A stretch of 10,183 nt of DNA, taken from an uncultured Planctomycetota bacterium. Lineage in GTDB: Bacteria; Planctomycetota; Planctomycetia; Pirellulales; Thermoguttaceae. This document shows, one piece after another, positions 1 through 6,613 of the stretch. Within the stretch, counting starts at the first letter, position 1; every line of letters begins with the position of its first letter. The notes below the pieces were generated by a model. The model was given only the letters and a program-made list of their open reading frames with translations, was not told where the DNA came from and did no database searches. Position numbers and translations under genes: made by a program. The stretch is from assembly GCA_902797455.1 (NCBI GenBank), contig CADBTE010000065.1:1-10183 (forward strand), in the 5' to 3' direction.

Positions 1-2471
1 ATATCAATCCCTTCGATGGTTTTGATCGCGTCCTCGACCTTCTCGACCGCGCCTCGGATGATGATTCGGTTATTCTCGCCGCTGGAGACTTCCAGGGTCG
101 GGAAGAGCTCCGAGACAATCTTTGTCAGGGTACTCCCCTCGACGAACTTCGGCATATAGGTCTTCGCCGTCTGGGAGGTTCCTTTCTCCTCCTGGTTCAG
201 AACCACCTCCAGACCCTTGGTCACCTGCTCGACCCCCTGAAAAGGACCGATGAGGATCAGCTGCTTGGCCTTCTGGTCGGTGATGATCGTCACCAGCGGC
301 TGGGAGCGCTGGAACGCCTGGAGCGCGTCGGGCGAGACCGAACCGGCGAACGGAATCACCTTGGTGGAAAGATCCTCTCCCTGGGTGAGTTTCTCGATCG
401 TCTGGCGCGCGGCGATCACGTCCTCACGAGCGCCGCAGACGATAACGCTGCGCGAGACGGAGTCGAGGGTGACCTCAAGACCGGAGAACAAGCTCGTCAA
501 TACCTGAGCGTACGAGGCGAGATTCCCCTTCTCGATCCTGACCGTCTCTAAAAAGAGCCCGGAGCGTCCCGCGGGGACCGGCCCGTTGATGGAATTTTCC
601 CCTTCGGCGGTCTCTTCCCCCTCATCGCCTGTGGAGGCCTGCTGGCCGGTGATCTGATCGACGATCTCCTGAATCCGCGCGTGCTGTTCTTTGGTCGCCC
701 AAATCGACAGGCGGCGGGTAGCGGGGTCACGCACCGGAATCACCCCCTTCATTTCGGGGGTATCGGAAATCGCCCGATAGAGCGAGTCGAACTGCGCCAG
801 CTGACGGCCGGTCATCATGTAGAAGACAAAGCTCTTCTGGCTGTCTTGCGAGAGATAGTCGGCGTTGAGCCCCTCGACCGCCTGGGCGATCTTCTCTTGA
901 TCGTCCTTCGGCGCGACGACCAGCAGCGTCCCCTTCTCGGCGTCGAACGTCATATCCCCCCGCGGAATCAGTGTCCTAAGGGCCGTAAGCTCGGCGGAAC
1001 TGAGTTCCTTCCCCTTCTCTTGGAGGCGGTAGAGGGCGAACTGCGGTTTTTCTTCCTCGGTGAGAGGTTTCCTGAGCTGATCGACGGCTTCTTTGATCCG
1101 CTGCTGGTCTTCCGGCAGAGCGAAGACGATCAGCTGGCGGGAGATCGGGTTGAGAGTGATCGTCGCCGACGGAGCGATCTTTTGGAATCCCTCGACAATC
1201 GTTTGGCTGAGCTCCAGCTCGCGGGTCAGGTAGAACGGCGAGGAGACCGACTGCCCAAGGCGGTTCGAGTAGGCCGCCAGCTCCTGCTGAGACGAGGCGG
1301 TCAGGTCAGAGAGGTCGTACATCGCGAAGGTCATCTCGCGCGTCGGGTCGCCGCCGGCCTCCAGACGGTGGATGATTCCGGAGATGATGGTTTGCTCGCT
1401 GGGGAGCGCCAGGAAACTGATCGTCCGCGAGGCGGGATTGACCAGCGGCTTGGCGGTCGGCAGAAAGTGCTCGATCTGCTCTTTCACCACGGCGGGCTCG
1501 ACGTTCGTCAGGGGGTAATCCGCCCACAAAGGAGAGCTCGACGGCTTCGTCGACACGGGAATCGCCAGCACCGCCGGGAGAACCTCGCGCAGGGCGTGGA
1601 CCGTATCGGTCACCGTCAGATAGCCGGACGAAGGACCGATCTCGGCCGAGCCGTACGGCCCGAGAAACTGCTTGGCGACCGTCAAAGCGCTGCTGGTGGG
1701 GCGGCCGCCTAAAGGCATCGTGAGCTGAACGATATCGTTGGGGCTTTGGGCGGGGAGCTGCAGCGGAGTGATCTTCGGAACCAGCTGAAGCGGAATCGGC
1801 CCCTTCTTGAGGTCATGGAGGAAGAGATTCTCGTTCTGCCGAACGAGGGTGTAACCCTTAAGCTGAAGAACCCCGCAGAGGATGTCCAGCGCCTCTTTCG
1901 GGGAGTATTCGGTCTTATCGACGTAGGTAAACGTCCCCGGAGGGGGAGCGTCCATCACCAGCTGCATCCCAAGCTCGCCGGCGATCCATTTCAGGACATC
2001 GGCCCAGCGTTCTTTGCTGAAGCGCAGGACGATCTTCTGCTCGGTTCGCGTCACATCGAACAAACTTAACTGCGCCGGGGTGAGCACCGCCTTGAGCGCC
2101 GCCTCGTTTTCGCGAACGATATCGGGCCACTGGTCGCGGCTGGCCTGTCCGAGCTTCGTGGCCCGTTCGGCCATGAGACGATTGACCTCGGCGGTTTGAT
2201 CCTTCGTCAGACCAACCCGCTCGGCCACGTTCGGGAGCAGGAGTTTCGAGAAGCTTTTGCTCGGATCGAAACTATTGAGGAAGGCCTCGGTCGGATCGAC
2301 CGTCGTCTCTTCTTCGGCCTCGGCGTCAGCGGCCGCCTCCTGCGCGAAGAGCGCCCCCGCCGCGGTCAGCGGAAGAACGGATAGGAATGACAGGACAAAC
2401 GGCAGCGCAAACCGATTGAACGTCGGGCTCCATCGCAAAGTCGCTCGATGCGGAGAGATTGTGTTCGTCAT
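1..2471 (-). CDS. Secretin-like exported protein with tandem N-domain repeats (3' end off window)
   Basis: Reading the minus strand from the ATG at 2471 gives 823 open codons to the window edge, with no stop. The start is set by GAGGA at 2481-2485, nine bases upstream. Residues 1-43 form a long signal peptide ending ALFA|QE. Residues 84-139 are helical, with LTKDQ (88-92) and LTPAQ (130-134), like planctomycete LTxxQ segments. Residues 145-221 look like an STN/N0 domain. From 249 on, about eight units of 55-85 residues each end in a beta strand plus helix of the secretin_N (NolW) type, for example RQLIVFALPEDQQRIKEAVD at 445-464 and KQLILIGPF at 736-744. In type II/III secretin families such N-domains build periplasmic rings below the outer-membrane barrel. 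Whether a barrel domain follows cannot be seen, so it may be a GspD relative or a barrel-less planctomycete repeat protein. It is monocistronic at its 5' end, behind the tRNA-Pro terminators. Confidence 0.8.
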   Translation of the reverse strand, partial: MTNTISPHRATLRWSPTFNRFALPFVLSFLSVLPLTAAGALFAQEAAADAEAEEETTVDPTEAFLNSFDPSKSFSKLLLPNVAERVGLTKDQTAEVNRLMAERATKLGQASRDQWPDIVRENEAALKAVLTPAQLSLFDVTRTEQKIVLRFSKERWADVLKWIAGELGMQLVMDAPPPGTFTYVDKTEYSPKEALDILCGVLQLKGYTLVRQNENLFLHDLKKGPIPLQLVPKITPLQLPAQSPNDIVQLTMPLGGRPTSSALTVAKQFLGPYGSAEIGPSSGYLTVTDTVHALREVLPAVLAIPVSTKPSSSPLWADYPLTNVEPAVVKEQIEHFLPTAKPLVNPASRTISFLALPSEQTIISGIIHRLEAGGDPTREMTFAMYDLSDLTASSQQELAAYSNRLGQSVSSPFYLTRELELSQTIVEGFQKIAPSATITLNPISRQLIVFALPEDQQRIKEAVDQLRKPLTEEEKPQFALYRLQEKGKELSSAELTALRTLIPRGDMTFDAEKGTLLVVAPKDDQEKIAQAVEGLNADYLSQDSQKSFVFYMMTGRQLAQFDSLYRAISDTPEMKGVIPVRDPATRRLSIWATKEQHARIQEIVDQITGQQASTGDEGEETAEGENSINGPVPAGRSGLFLETVRIEKGNLASYAQVLTSLFSGLEVTLDSVSRSVIVCGAREDVIAARQTIEKLTQGEDLSTKVIPFAGSVSPDALQAFQRSQPLVTIITDQKAKQLILIGPFQGVEQVTKGLEVVLNQEEKGTSQTAKTYMPKFVEGSTLTKIVSELFPTLEVSSGENNRIIIRGAVEKVEDAIKTIEGID

Positions 2472-2492
2472 TGCTGGAAATCCTCGTTTTTC

Positions 2493-2515
2493 GTGCACTT
2501 TTTGCCCAGGTGCAC
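2493..2515. repeat. Paired GTGCAC palindromes in the leader
   Basis: GTGCAC occurs at 2493-2498 and again at 2510-2515, separated by 11 bases, just upstream of the Shine-Dalgarno sequence of the secretin-like gene and downstream of TATACT at 2526-2531. As DNA it could be a two-half operator. As RNA it could fold into a six-pair hairpin with an 11-base loop ending 7 bases before the GAGGA motif. No regulator is identified. Confidence 0.35.
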
Positions 2516-2525
2516 AATTCCCCCT

Positions 2526-2637
2526 AAGTATACGAAAGTCGCTTAAGGTAACATACAGCCAAAACGGCGTCCAGGCGGGAGTTTCGTTTAATTCTTTTTA
2601 GTTTACCTAGTTTTTCTATTGAGACTTGCCTATTATA
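2526..2637 (-). promoter_or_regulatory. Candidate promoter region of the secretin-like gene
   Basis: Two -10-like boxes face the gene on the minus strand: a perfect TATAAT at 2632-2637 and TATACT at 2526-2531. Neither has a convincing -35 at normal spacing. The surrounding 2516-2690 is clearly more AT-rich than the coding DNA, as expected of a promoter region. Which box is used cannot be decided from sequence. Confidence 0.3.
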
Positions 2638-2684
2638 ACGATTCTACGGATAAGATTCGACACCCCCTCGAGAAAACATAAGCT

Positions 2685-2702
2685 AAAAACCGCTCGGCGC
2701 GG
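2685..2702 (-). terminator. Possible second, short terminator after tRNA-Pro
   Basis: On the minus strand CCGC-GCCGA-GCGG is followed by TTTTT (2685-2689). The stem is only four GC pairs. It lies directly behind the larger tRNA-Pro terminator, so it may be a back-up site. Confidence 0.3.
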
Positions 2703-2710
2703 GGGGCGGC

Positions 2711-2757
2711 ATAAAGAAACCGCGGTACACAAGCATGACGCTTCTCGTGTACCGCGG
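2711..2757 (-). terminator. Rho-independent terminator of tRNA-Pro (and def read-through)
   Basis: A perfect 11-bp inverted repeat pairs CCGCGGTACAC (2720-2730) with GTGTACCGCGG (2747-2757). Inside it, AAGC (2731-2734) can also pair with GCTT (2740-2743). On the minus strand it is followed by TTTCTTTAT (2711-2719). It begins nine bases past the tRNA 3' end, which fits termination of the tRNA transcript. Confidence 0.75.
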
Positions 2758-2765
2758 CAGAATCA

Positions 2766-2840
2766 TCGGGGCGACACGATTTGAACGTGCGACCCCCTGC
2801 TCCCAAAGCAGGTGCGCTAGCCAGACTGCGCTACGCCCCG
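2766..2840 (-). tRNA. tRNA-Pro(UGG)
   Basis: The minus strand folds as a complete 75-base cloverleaf. The acceptor stem is CGGGGCG/CGCCCCG with discriminator A at 2766. The D arm is GCGC/GCGC with GG in the loop. The anticodon stem is CCTGC/GCAGG around the loop TTTGGGA, giving anticodon TGG. The variable loop is short. The T arm is GCACG/CGTGT (one G-U pair) with loop TTCAAAT. The unusual first base C1 paired to G72 is typical of bacterial proline tRNA. The 3' CCA is not encoded and must be added after transcription. The gene sits 67 bases downstream of def on the same strand, with its own promoter between them. Confidence 0.96.
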
Positions 2841-2842
2841 TT

Positions 2843-2901
2843 GTGCTTAACAGCAGTGGGATTGTATCATCCCAAAGGAAAAAATCAACCCTCTTAAGCA
2901 C
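2843..2901. repeat. 8-bp inverted repeat flanking the tRNA-Pro promoter
   Basis: GTGCTTAA (2843-2850) and TTAAGCAC (2894-2901) are exact reverse complements. They bracket the whole promoter in the def-tRNA spacer, with 43 bases between them. In a def read-through transcript the two arms could pair. In DNA they could be paired protein-binding half sites. Confidence 0.4.
2861..2888 (-). promoter_or_regulatory. Promoter of tRNA-Pro
   Basis: On the minus strand TTGATT (2883-2888) is followed after 16 bases by TACAAT (2861-2866). The -10 box is preceded by TG at the extended position (TGATACAAT). The box ends 20 bases before the tRNA 5' end, so a primary transcript would have a short leader for RNase P to remove. 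Confidence 0.6.
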
Positions 2902-2907
2902 CTCCGG

Positions 2908-3480
2908 TCAGGACTGCCGGGCAAGAAGCTCGTCGACTTGGGCCTCGGTCACCGCGGTCCCCTCTTTGAGCGCCTGACGGTACCTTTCTCGCATCTCCTC
3001 CAGCGCGTTATTGGCGTTGATATTCCCCGAAATGTCGGCCCGCTTGAAGAAACTGATCCCGAAGAGGTGGTCGCTCTCATGCTGAACGATACGGGCGCGC
3101 AGCCCCTTCCACTTGTTGCGGACAATCTCTCCCTTGAGGTTGATCGCCCGGAATTCGACCCCCTCGGGACGGGCCACGTCGATTCTCAGCTCGGGAAAAC
3201 TGAGGCACCCCTCGTTGACCACCCGCATCTCGCCGAACCGCCTGGTGATGATCGGGTTCATAAAGACCTGCTCTTCCTCGGGCTGGTCCGGATCGGCCGT
3301 GGGGTTCATCACGAACAGCTGAATCGGAAGCCCCACCTGATTGGCGGCCAAACCAACCCCCTCGGCCTGGTACATCAGGTCGAACATCTCGCGAACGGTA
3401 TCGCGCAGCGATTGGTCGATTTTACGAACCGGCTTGAGTTCCCGCGCCAGGAGCGGGTGAGGATAGTAAACGATTTCCAC
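2908..3480 (-). CDS. def: Peptide deformylase
   Basis: This enzyme removes the formyl group from the initiator Met of nascent proteins at the ribosome, using a bound metal. All three diagnostic motifs are present. Numbered from the upstream ATG at 3534 they are GVGLAANQ (59-66), EGCLS (108-112) with metal ligand Cys110, and QHESDH (151-156) with ligands His152 and His156 and catalytic Glu153. I chose the GTG at 3480 (190 codons) because AGAGGG (3489-3494) lies eight bases upstream and the product then begins MEIVYYPHPLL, as family members usually do. The ATG at 3534 (208 codons) has no Shine-Dalgarno sequence and would add 18 polar residues. No terminator separates def from tRNA-Pro, so read-through is likely. 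Met-tRNA transformylase (fmt), its frequent partner, is not in the window. Confidence 0.95.
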   Translation of the reverse strand: MEIVYYPHPLLARELKPVRKIDQSLRDTVREMFDLMYQAEGVGLAANQVGLPIQLFVMNPTADPDQPEEEQVFMNPIITRRFGEMRVVNEGCLSFPELRIDVARPEGVEFRAINLKGEIVRNKWKGLRARIVQHESDHLFGISFFKRADISGNINANNALEEMRERYRQALKEGTAVTEAQVDELLARQS

Positions 3481-3546
3481 GGCTTTTTCCCTCTTGTGAT
3501 CGAAGGGGGAGACATTTTTCGTATTCCCCGACATCGGCGCGAATCT

Positions 3547-3552
3547 TATAAT
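3547..3552 (+). promoter_or_regulatory. Possible -10 box of the vWA gene
   Basis: A perfect TATAAT on the plus strand lies 85 bases before the vWA start. No clear -35 is seen at normal spacing. It faces the def promoter, so the two transcripts would overlap at their 5' ends. Confidence 0.25.
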
Positions 3553-3573
3553 AACGCCGCGCCCGATGGTGCC

Positions 3574-3601
3574 ATTATATCAAGTAAAAGACCAAAACCA
3601 A
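3574..3601 (-). promoter_or_regulatory. Candidate promoter of def
   Basis: On the minus strand TTGGTT (3596-3601), 16 bases, then a perfect TATAAT (3574-3579). Transcription would begin near 3567, giving a leader of about 30 bases to the ATG at 3534 or about 85 to the preferred GTG at 3480. Confidence 0.45.
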
Positions 3602-3637
3602 GACCGCGGCCCTTCCCCGCCCTAAAGCAAGCGCCCC

Positions 3638-4666
3638 ATGGCTTTTTTTTCCCGACAGCGTGCCGATTCCCGCGCCAAGAGCATTCCGGCGCGCCAAGAC
3701 GACCGTTCGTCATTCCGGGGCGCGCTGATCGGGTCGATCCTTTTCCACGGCGCGGTTTTGGCAGTGCTGTTCTTCGTTCTGTCGCTCGGCGGTGATCCCG
3801 GCAGCCGCATGGGGGGACGCCAGACCGAGTCGGTCGGGATCGTCTTCGTCGAGGAGGCCGGCGGCGGGAACGCCGACACCAAAGACGCCGATACCCCCCG
3901 CGATAACGGCCGGGAGGACGACCTCCCCACCGAAGAGAACAAAGCCGTGAATCAAGAGGTCTCGGAAAACCGACAGACGATCACCGAGGAGCGAATCGGA
4001 ACCGACGCCGGTCTTCACAACGACGAGGAGACACCGATGGTCACCATCCATTCCGGTCAGGTCGGCACCGACCGCGAGGTCGGCCGGGTGATCGGCGCCG
4101 GACCGGGCACCGGCGGCGGCATTGGCCAGGAGGTCGGCTTCGGCGAGCTGAAGGGAAAAGGCAAACGCTTCGTCTACGTTTTGGACCGCAGCGAGAGTAT
4201 GCGCTGGCCGAATGACCGGCCGATCCGCTGCGCCCTGCGCCAGGCCGAGGAAAGCATCCGCTCGCTCGACCCGGCGAAGGGGGCGCTGCGTTTCGGACTG
4301 GTAACCTACAACCACGAGGCGCAAATCTATGGGAACAAGCGCTTAATGGAAGTTACCCCCCAAAACAAAGAGGGGCTCGTGCGATTCCTCAACACCATCC
4401 AGGCCGACGGCGGAACCGACCCGCTGACCGCTCTGGAAAAGGCGATCGGCCTCAAACCCGATGTCATCTTCTTTCTGACCGACGCCGATGAGGAGATCTC
4501 GCCGCTGGTTCTGGCTAAAATCCGCGAGCTGCGGCTGAAGGTCGGCGTCGATCAGATCCATGTGATGGAGTTCGGCAACCCCGAATCGAAGCGCCCGGCA
4601 TCGTACCGCCGGCTGGCCGAGCAGAACAACGGGCAGTACATCTACAAAGATGTCAGAACAATGTGA
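3638..4666 (+). CDS. Membrane-anchored von Willebrand A domain protein with TonB-like anchor
   Basis: This is a 342-residue inner-membrane protein facing the periplasm. After a basic N-terminus comes one membrane helix (about 29-50). It contains Ser33-xxx-His37-Gly-Ala-Val, the same pattern as the TonB transmembrane anchor. Residues 53-130 are acidic and disordered, and 143-175 are Gly-rich. The vWA domain (about 176-342) starts FVYVLDRSESM and has a full MIDAS metal site: Asp183-x-Ser185-x-Ser187, Thr260 (GGTDP) and Asp282 (LTDAD). Such domains bind protein ligands through a divalent cation. An in-frame TAA at 3623 fixes the ATG at 3638 as the first start. There is no good Shine-Dalgarno sequence before it. 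It is divergent from def by 103 bases from the upper def start. No ExbB/ExbD or TolQ/TolR partner is in the window, so the function is unknown. Confidence 0.88.
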   Translation: MAFFSRQRADSRAKSIPARQDDRSSFRGALIGSILFHGAVLAVLFFVLSLGGDPGSRMGGRQTESVGIVFVEEAGGGNADTKDADTPRDNGREDDLPTEENKAVNQEVSENRQTITEERIGTDAGLHNDEETPMVTIHSGQVGTDREVGRVIGAGPGTGGGIGQEVGFGELKGKGKRFVYVLDRSESMRWPNDRPIRCALRQAEESIRSLDPAKGALRFGLVTYNHEAQIYGNKRLMEVTPQNKEGLVRFLNTIQADGGTDPLTALEKAIGLKPDVIFFLTDADEEISPLVLAKIRELRLKVGVDQIHVMEFGNPESKRPASYRRLAEQNNGQYIYKDVRTM

Positions 4667-4697
4667 GCGGCTCCCCCTTCTGTTCCCTCTCACGGCC

Positions 4698-4731
4698 GCA
4701 AAAAAACGGGAGGGAAAACTCCCTCCCGTTT
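4698..4731 (-). terminator. Terminator of the DUF1598-like gene, shared with the convergent vWA gene
   Basis: An 11-bp perfect stem pairs 4704-4714 with 4721-4731 around the loop AAAACT. On the minus strand it is followed by a run of seven Ts. On the plus strand only three Ts follow, so it is strong for the minus gene ending at 4772 and at best weak for the plus gene ending at 4666. Confidence 0.8.
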
Positions 4732-4771
4732 GAGAAACCCGACGGCTGGTTTTAAGCCGCGCGCGGCGGTT

Positions 4772-6283
4772 TTAGTCCCACCACCAAACATCGGCGGGGA
4801 TCGCCTTGCCGACTTCGGTGTACTTTTTCTGGACCTTCCCCTGGGTGTCGCTTTGGATGTTCTCGGCGCTTAAGGCGGATTCCGGCTCGATCAAGACGCC
4901 GCCGCCGGTCGGGAACGAAACGGTGCTGCTGCCGTGCGAAACGATATTCACCGCGGTCTCGGCGCGCTCGATCGGGCTGCCGACCTCGATCGGGAACTTT
5001 TCCTCACTGCCGAACAGATCCATCGACCAGCCGGCCTTCTCGTAAAGGCCCTGCTTCTGAATCCAGGCGGCGGCGACCGACATATCGATCAGGTCACGCA
5101 GCTCAGCGTAGACCGGAACCTTCTCGGCAATCTTGGAGAACTGCTTGGTGAAGCTGCTGGCGAAGAGTTTCGAGGCCTTATTCACACGCCCCTTCGACTC
5201 ACGGCGGTTGCCGGTCTCGGTCACCAGCTCATCGGCGCCGACCAGCTGGACGGAGTCGCCGACCAGCTCGATCGCCATCTCGTCAGAGGACTGAACCACG
5301 CAGTTGTAATCGGGCTGGAAGTACCAGCGCACCAGCGCGTTGCGGGACATCGACATCGGGGTCGATTTCTCGATGTAGGTCACCATCGGGACCGGGGCCT
5401 CTTCCAGACCGATGCCGATGAGCTTCATCCGGTAGTCGGCGGCCGCCAGAGAAGCGGCGAAGTGAGTCTTCGGCGAAACACCCCAGAACGAAACGGTCTG
5501 ATCACCCAGCGCGTCTCGGATACCCTCGGCGTAGCTGTTCAGCTCAAGCTGGTTATCGACGCTCGGCTTGGCTTCGGACTGGAGGAAGTTCTTCATCGAG
5601 ACAAGCCCCTCGGGGGTGGGGTCGATCGAGCAGCCGATCTTCTCGGCCGCCGGACCGTTGGCCGGGTAGGCTCGAAGAGCGGTCACCAGGTCGGCCAGCA
5701 GGAGTGTCGGACGCTGCGACGAGACACCGACGGTCGAGCCCTCGATCCCCGGCTGCCACCCTTCGGCCGGGCCGGCGATGACGATATCGTTGGTCTCGGG
5801 GAAATAGAAGACGTTCTCGATACGGGTCAAACCGGCCAGATGGGCCATCTCTTCACTGACCACGCCGCCGTTGGCTTTGATCGCCGCCTCCAGACGGTTG
5901 AGCGAGACCTTGCGCAGGGCGCTTTTGGCGCTCATCTCGGTCGGGATGCCCTGGTAAGCCGACGCGGCGCGGATCTCGTCCAAAGCGGCGCTGGCCGGCA
6001 TTCTCTGGAGAAGGCCGTCGGGCTGAATCAGGATACCCGAAAGCGGCATCGCGCCGCTGCCGCCGCCGTAACTGCTGTTGTTGTTGCCGTAACCGCCGCC
6101 GCTTCGGTTATTGTTGCCGCTGCGGTTATTGCCGTAACCGCCGCTGCGGTTGCCGCCGCCATAACCGCCGCCTCCGCCGTAACCGCCTCCGCCGTACTGC
6201 GCCGTCGCAACCGACGCCGCGGCGAAGGTCAGCAGAACAAACAGACAAAGACCTGTCCGCCTAACCATTGCCCGAATCATCAT
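4772..6283 (-). CDS. Exported DUF1598-like planctomycete protein with Gly/Tyr/Asn-rich N-terminus
   Basis: The start is the ATG at 6283 (MMIRAMVRR), eight bases after GAGGAG (6292-6297). Residues 1-28 are a signal peptide ending ATA|Q. Residues 30-77 are low complexity, built of YGGG, NRSGG and GNN blocks. The rest, about 80-503, is a globular alpha/beta region with few cysteines (one in IGCSID, one in YNCVV) and no second membrane segment. It ends in an unusual VWWWD. From memory the globular part resembles DUF1598, a domain described from planctomycetes with no assigned function. This is recognition by pattern and gene context, not a search. No catalytic motif is evident. It is probably periplasmic or surface-located, transcribed alone, with its own terminator at 4698-4731. 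It lies downstream of dnaK but is separated from it by a strong terminator. Confidence 0.85.
   Translation of the reverse strand: MMIRAMVRRTGLCLFVLLTFAAASVATAQYGGGGYGGGGGYGGGNRSGGYGNNRSGNNNRSGGGYGNNNSSYGGGSGAMPLSGILIQPDGLLQRMPASAALDEIRAASAYQGIPTEMSAKSALRKVSLNRLEAAIKANGGVVSEEMAHLAGLTRIENVFYFPETNDIVIAGPAEGWQPGIEGSTVGVSSQRPTLLLADLVTALRAYPANGPAAEKIGCSIDPTPEGLVSMKNFLQSEAKPSVDNQLELNSYAEGIRDALGDQTVSFWGVSPKTHFAASLAAADYRMKLIGIGLEEAPVPMVTYIEKSTPMSMSRNALVRWYFQPDYNCVVQSSDEMAIELVGDSVQLVGADELVTETGNRRESKGRVNKASKLFASSFTKQFSKIAEKVPVYAELRDLIDMSVAAAWIQKQGLYEKAGWSMDLFGSEEKFPIEVGSPIERAETAVNIVSHGSSTVSFPTGGGVLIEPESALSAENIQSDTQGKVQKKYTEVGKAIPADVWWWD
6053..6196 (-). repeat. Low-complexity coding repeat (Gly/Tyr/Asn)
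   Basis: Inside the DUF1598-like gene, codons 30-77 alternate YGGG, NRSGG and GNN units. The nucleotide sequence is correspondingly repetitive, with recurring CGGCGGTTACGG-like blocks on the minus strand. Such tracts can expand or contract by slippage in multiples of three. Confidence 0.7.
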
Positions 6284-6297
6284 TATTGATACTCCTC

Positions 6298-6549
6298 GAG
6301 GAACCTATCGCCCCCGGACACACGAGAGGGGGGCGGATGGGTAAAGTTTTCTTGACACGGCGGCTCAAAGTTTATGGCTATACACTTCCAGCCCGTGAGT
6401 ATAGAGATACCTGCAACTAATAATAACTGGGTAAATTAGGTAAAGCAAGGGAAGACCAAATGAAATTCGCCGTTTTTTGCGATTTTCTCCGTCAAAACCG
6501 GAATGACCGATAAAAGCAATCACCTTCTTCTTCCGCGCGGGTACCATAA
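6298..6549. other. AT-rich spacer between the dnaK terminator and the DUF1598-like gene
   Basis: No gene is supported here. The stretch is AT-rich relative to its surroundings and presumably holds the promoter of the DUF1598-like gene. TTGCTT followed after 16 bases by TTATTA on the minus strand (about 6418-6445) is a weak candidate. A 60-codon minus reading frame at 6365-6547 starts inside the dnaK terminator's T-run and has no ribosome binding site, so I do not call it. Confidence 0.4.
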
Positions 6550-6579
6550 AAAAACCCGGGGGAACTCCCCCGGGTTTTT
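6550..6579 (-). terminator. Terminator of dnaK
   Basis: A perfect 13-bp stem, AAAAACCCGGGGG (6550-6562) with CCCCCGGGTTTTT (6567-6579), closes on a four-base AACT loop. The T-run lies on both sides, so it can work in either direction. It begins 35 bases past the dnaK stop. Confidence 0.9.
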
Positions 6580-6613
6580 GCTCTTTCGCCCGGCCTTTGG
6601 CCGCGGGAAAAAA

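Noticed and set aside
681..1712. A 343-codon plus-strand frame in the left part
   Set aside because: Antisense to the secretin-like repeats. It is Arg-rich with no recognisable domain, while the minus frame is open across 823 codons with regular repeats.
2735..2977. An 80-codon plus-strand frame starting MTLLVYRG
   Set aside because: It runs antisense through tRNA-Pro. The GATRFERATPCS-like stretch is the classic false protein produced by translating a tRNA complement.
2938..3795. A 285-codon plus-strand frame opposite def
   Set aside because: Antisense shadow of def, which has all three deformylase motifs. It then overlaps the vWA gene in another frame.
4934..6289. A 451-codon plus-strand frame opposite the DUF1598-like gene
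   Set aside because: Antisense shadow. The minus frame has a strong ribosome site, signal peptide and terminator, and this one has an Ala/Val-rich artefact opposite the Gly-rich tract.
6365..6547. A 60-codon minus-strand frame with a hydrophobic stretch in the dnaK-DUF1598 spacer
   Set aside because: Its ATG lies next to the T-run of the dnaK terminator, with no ribosome site or promoter, and the region is AT-rich spacer.
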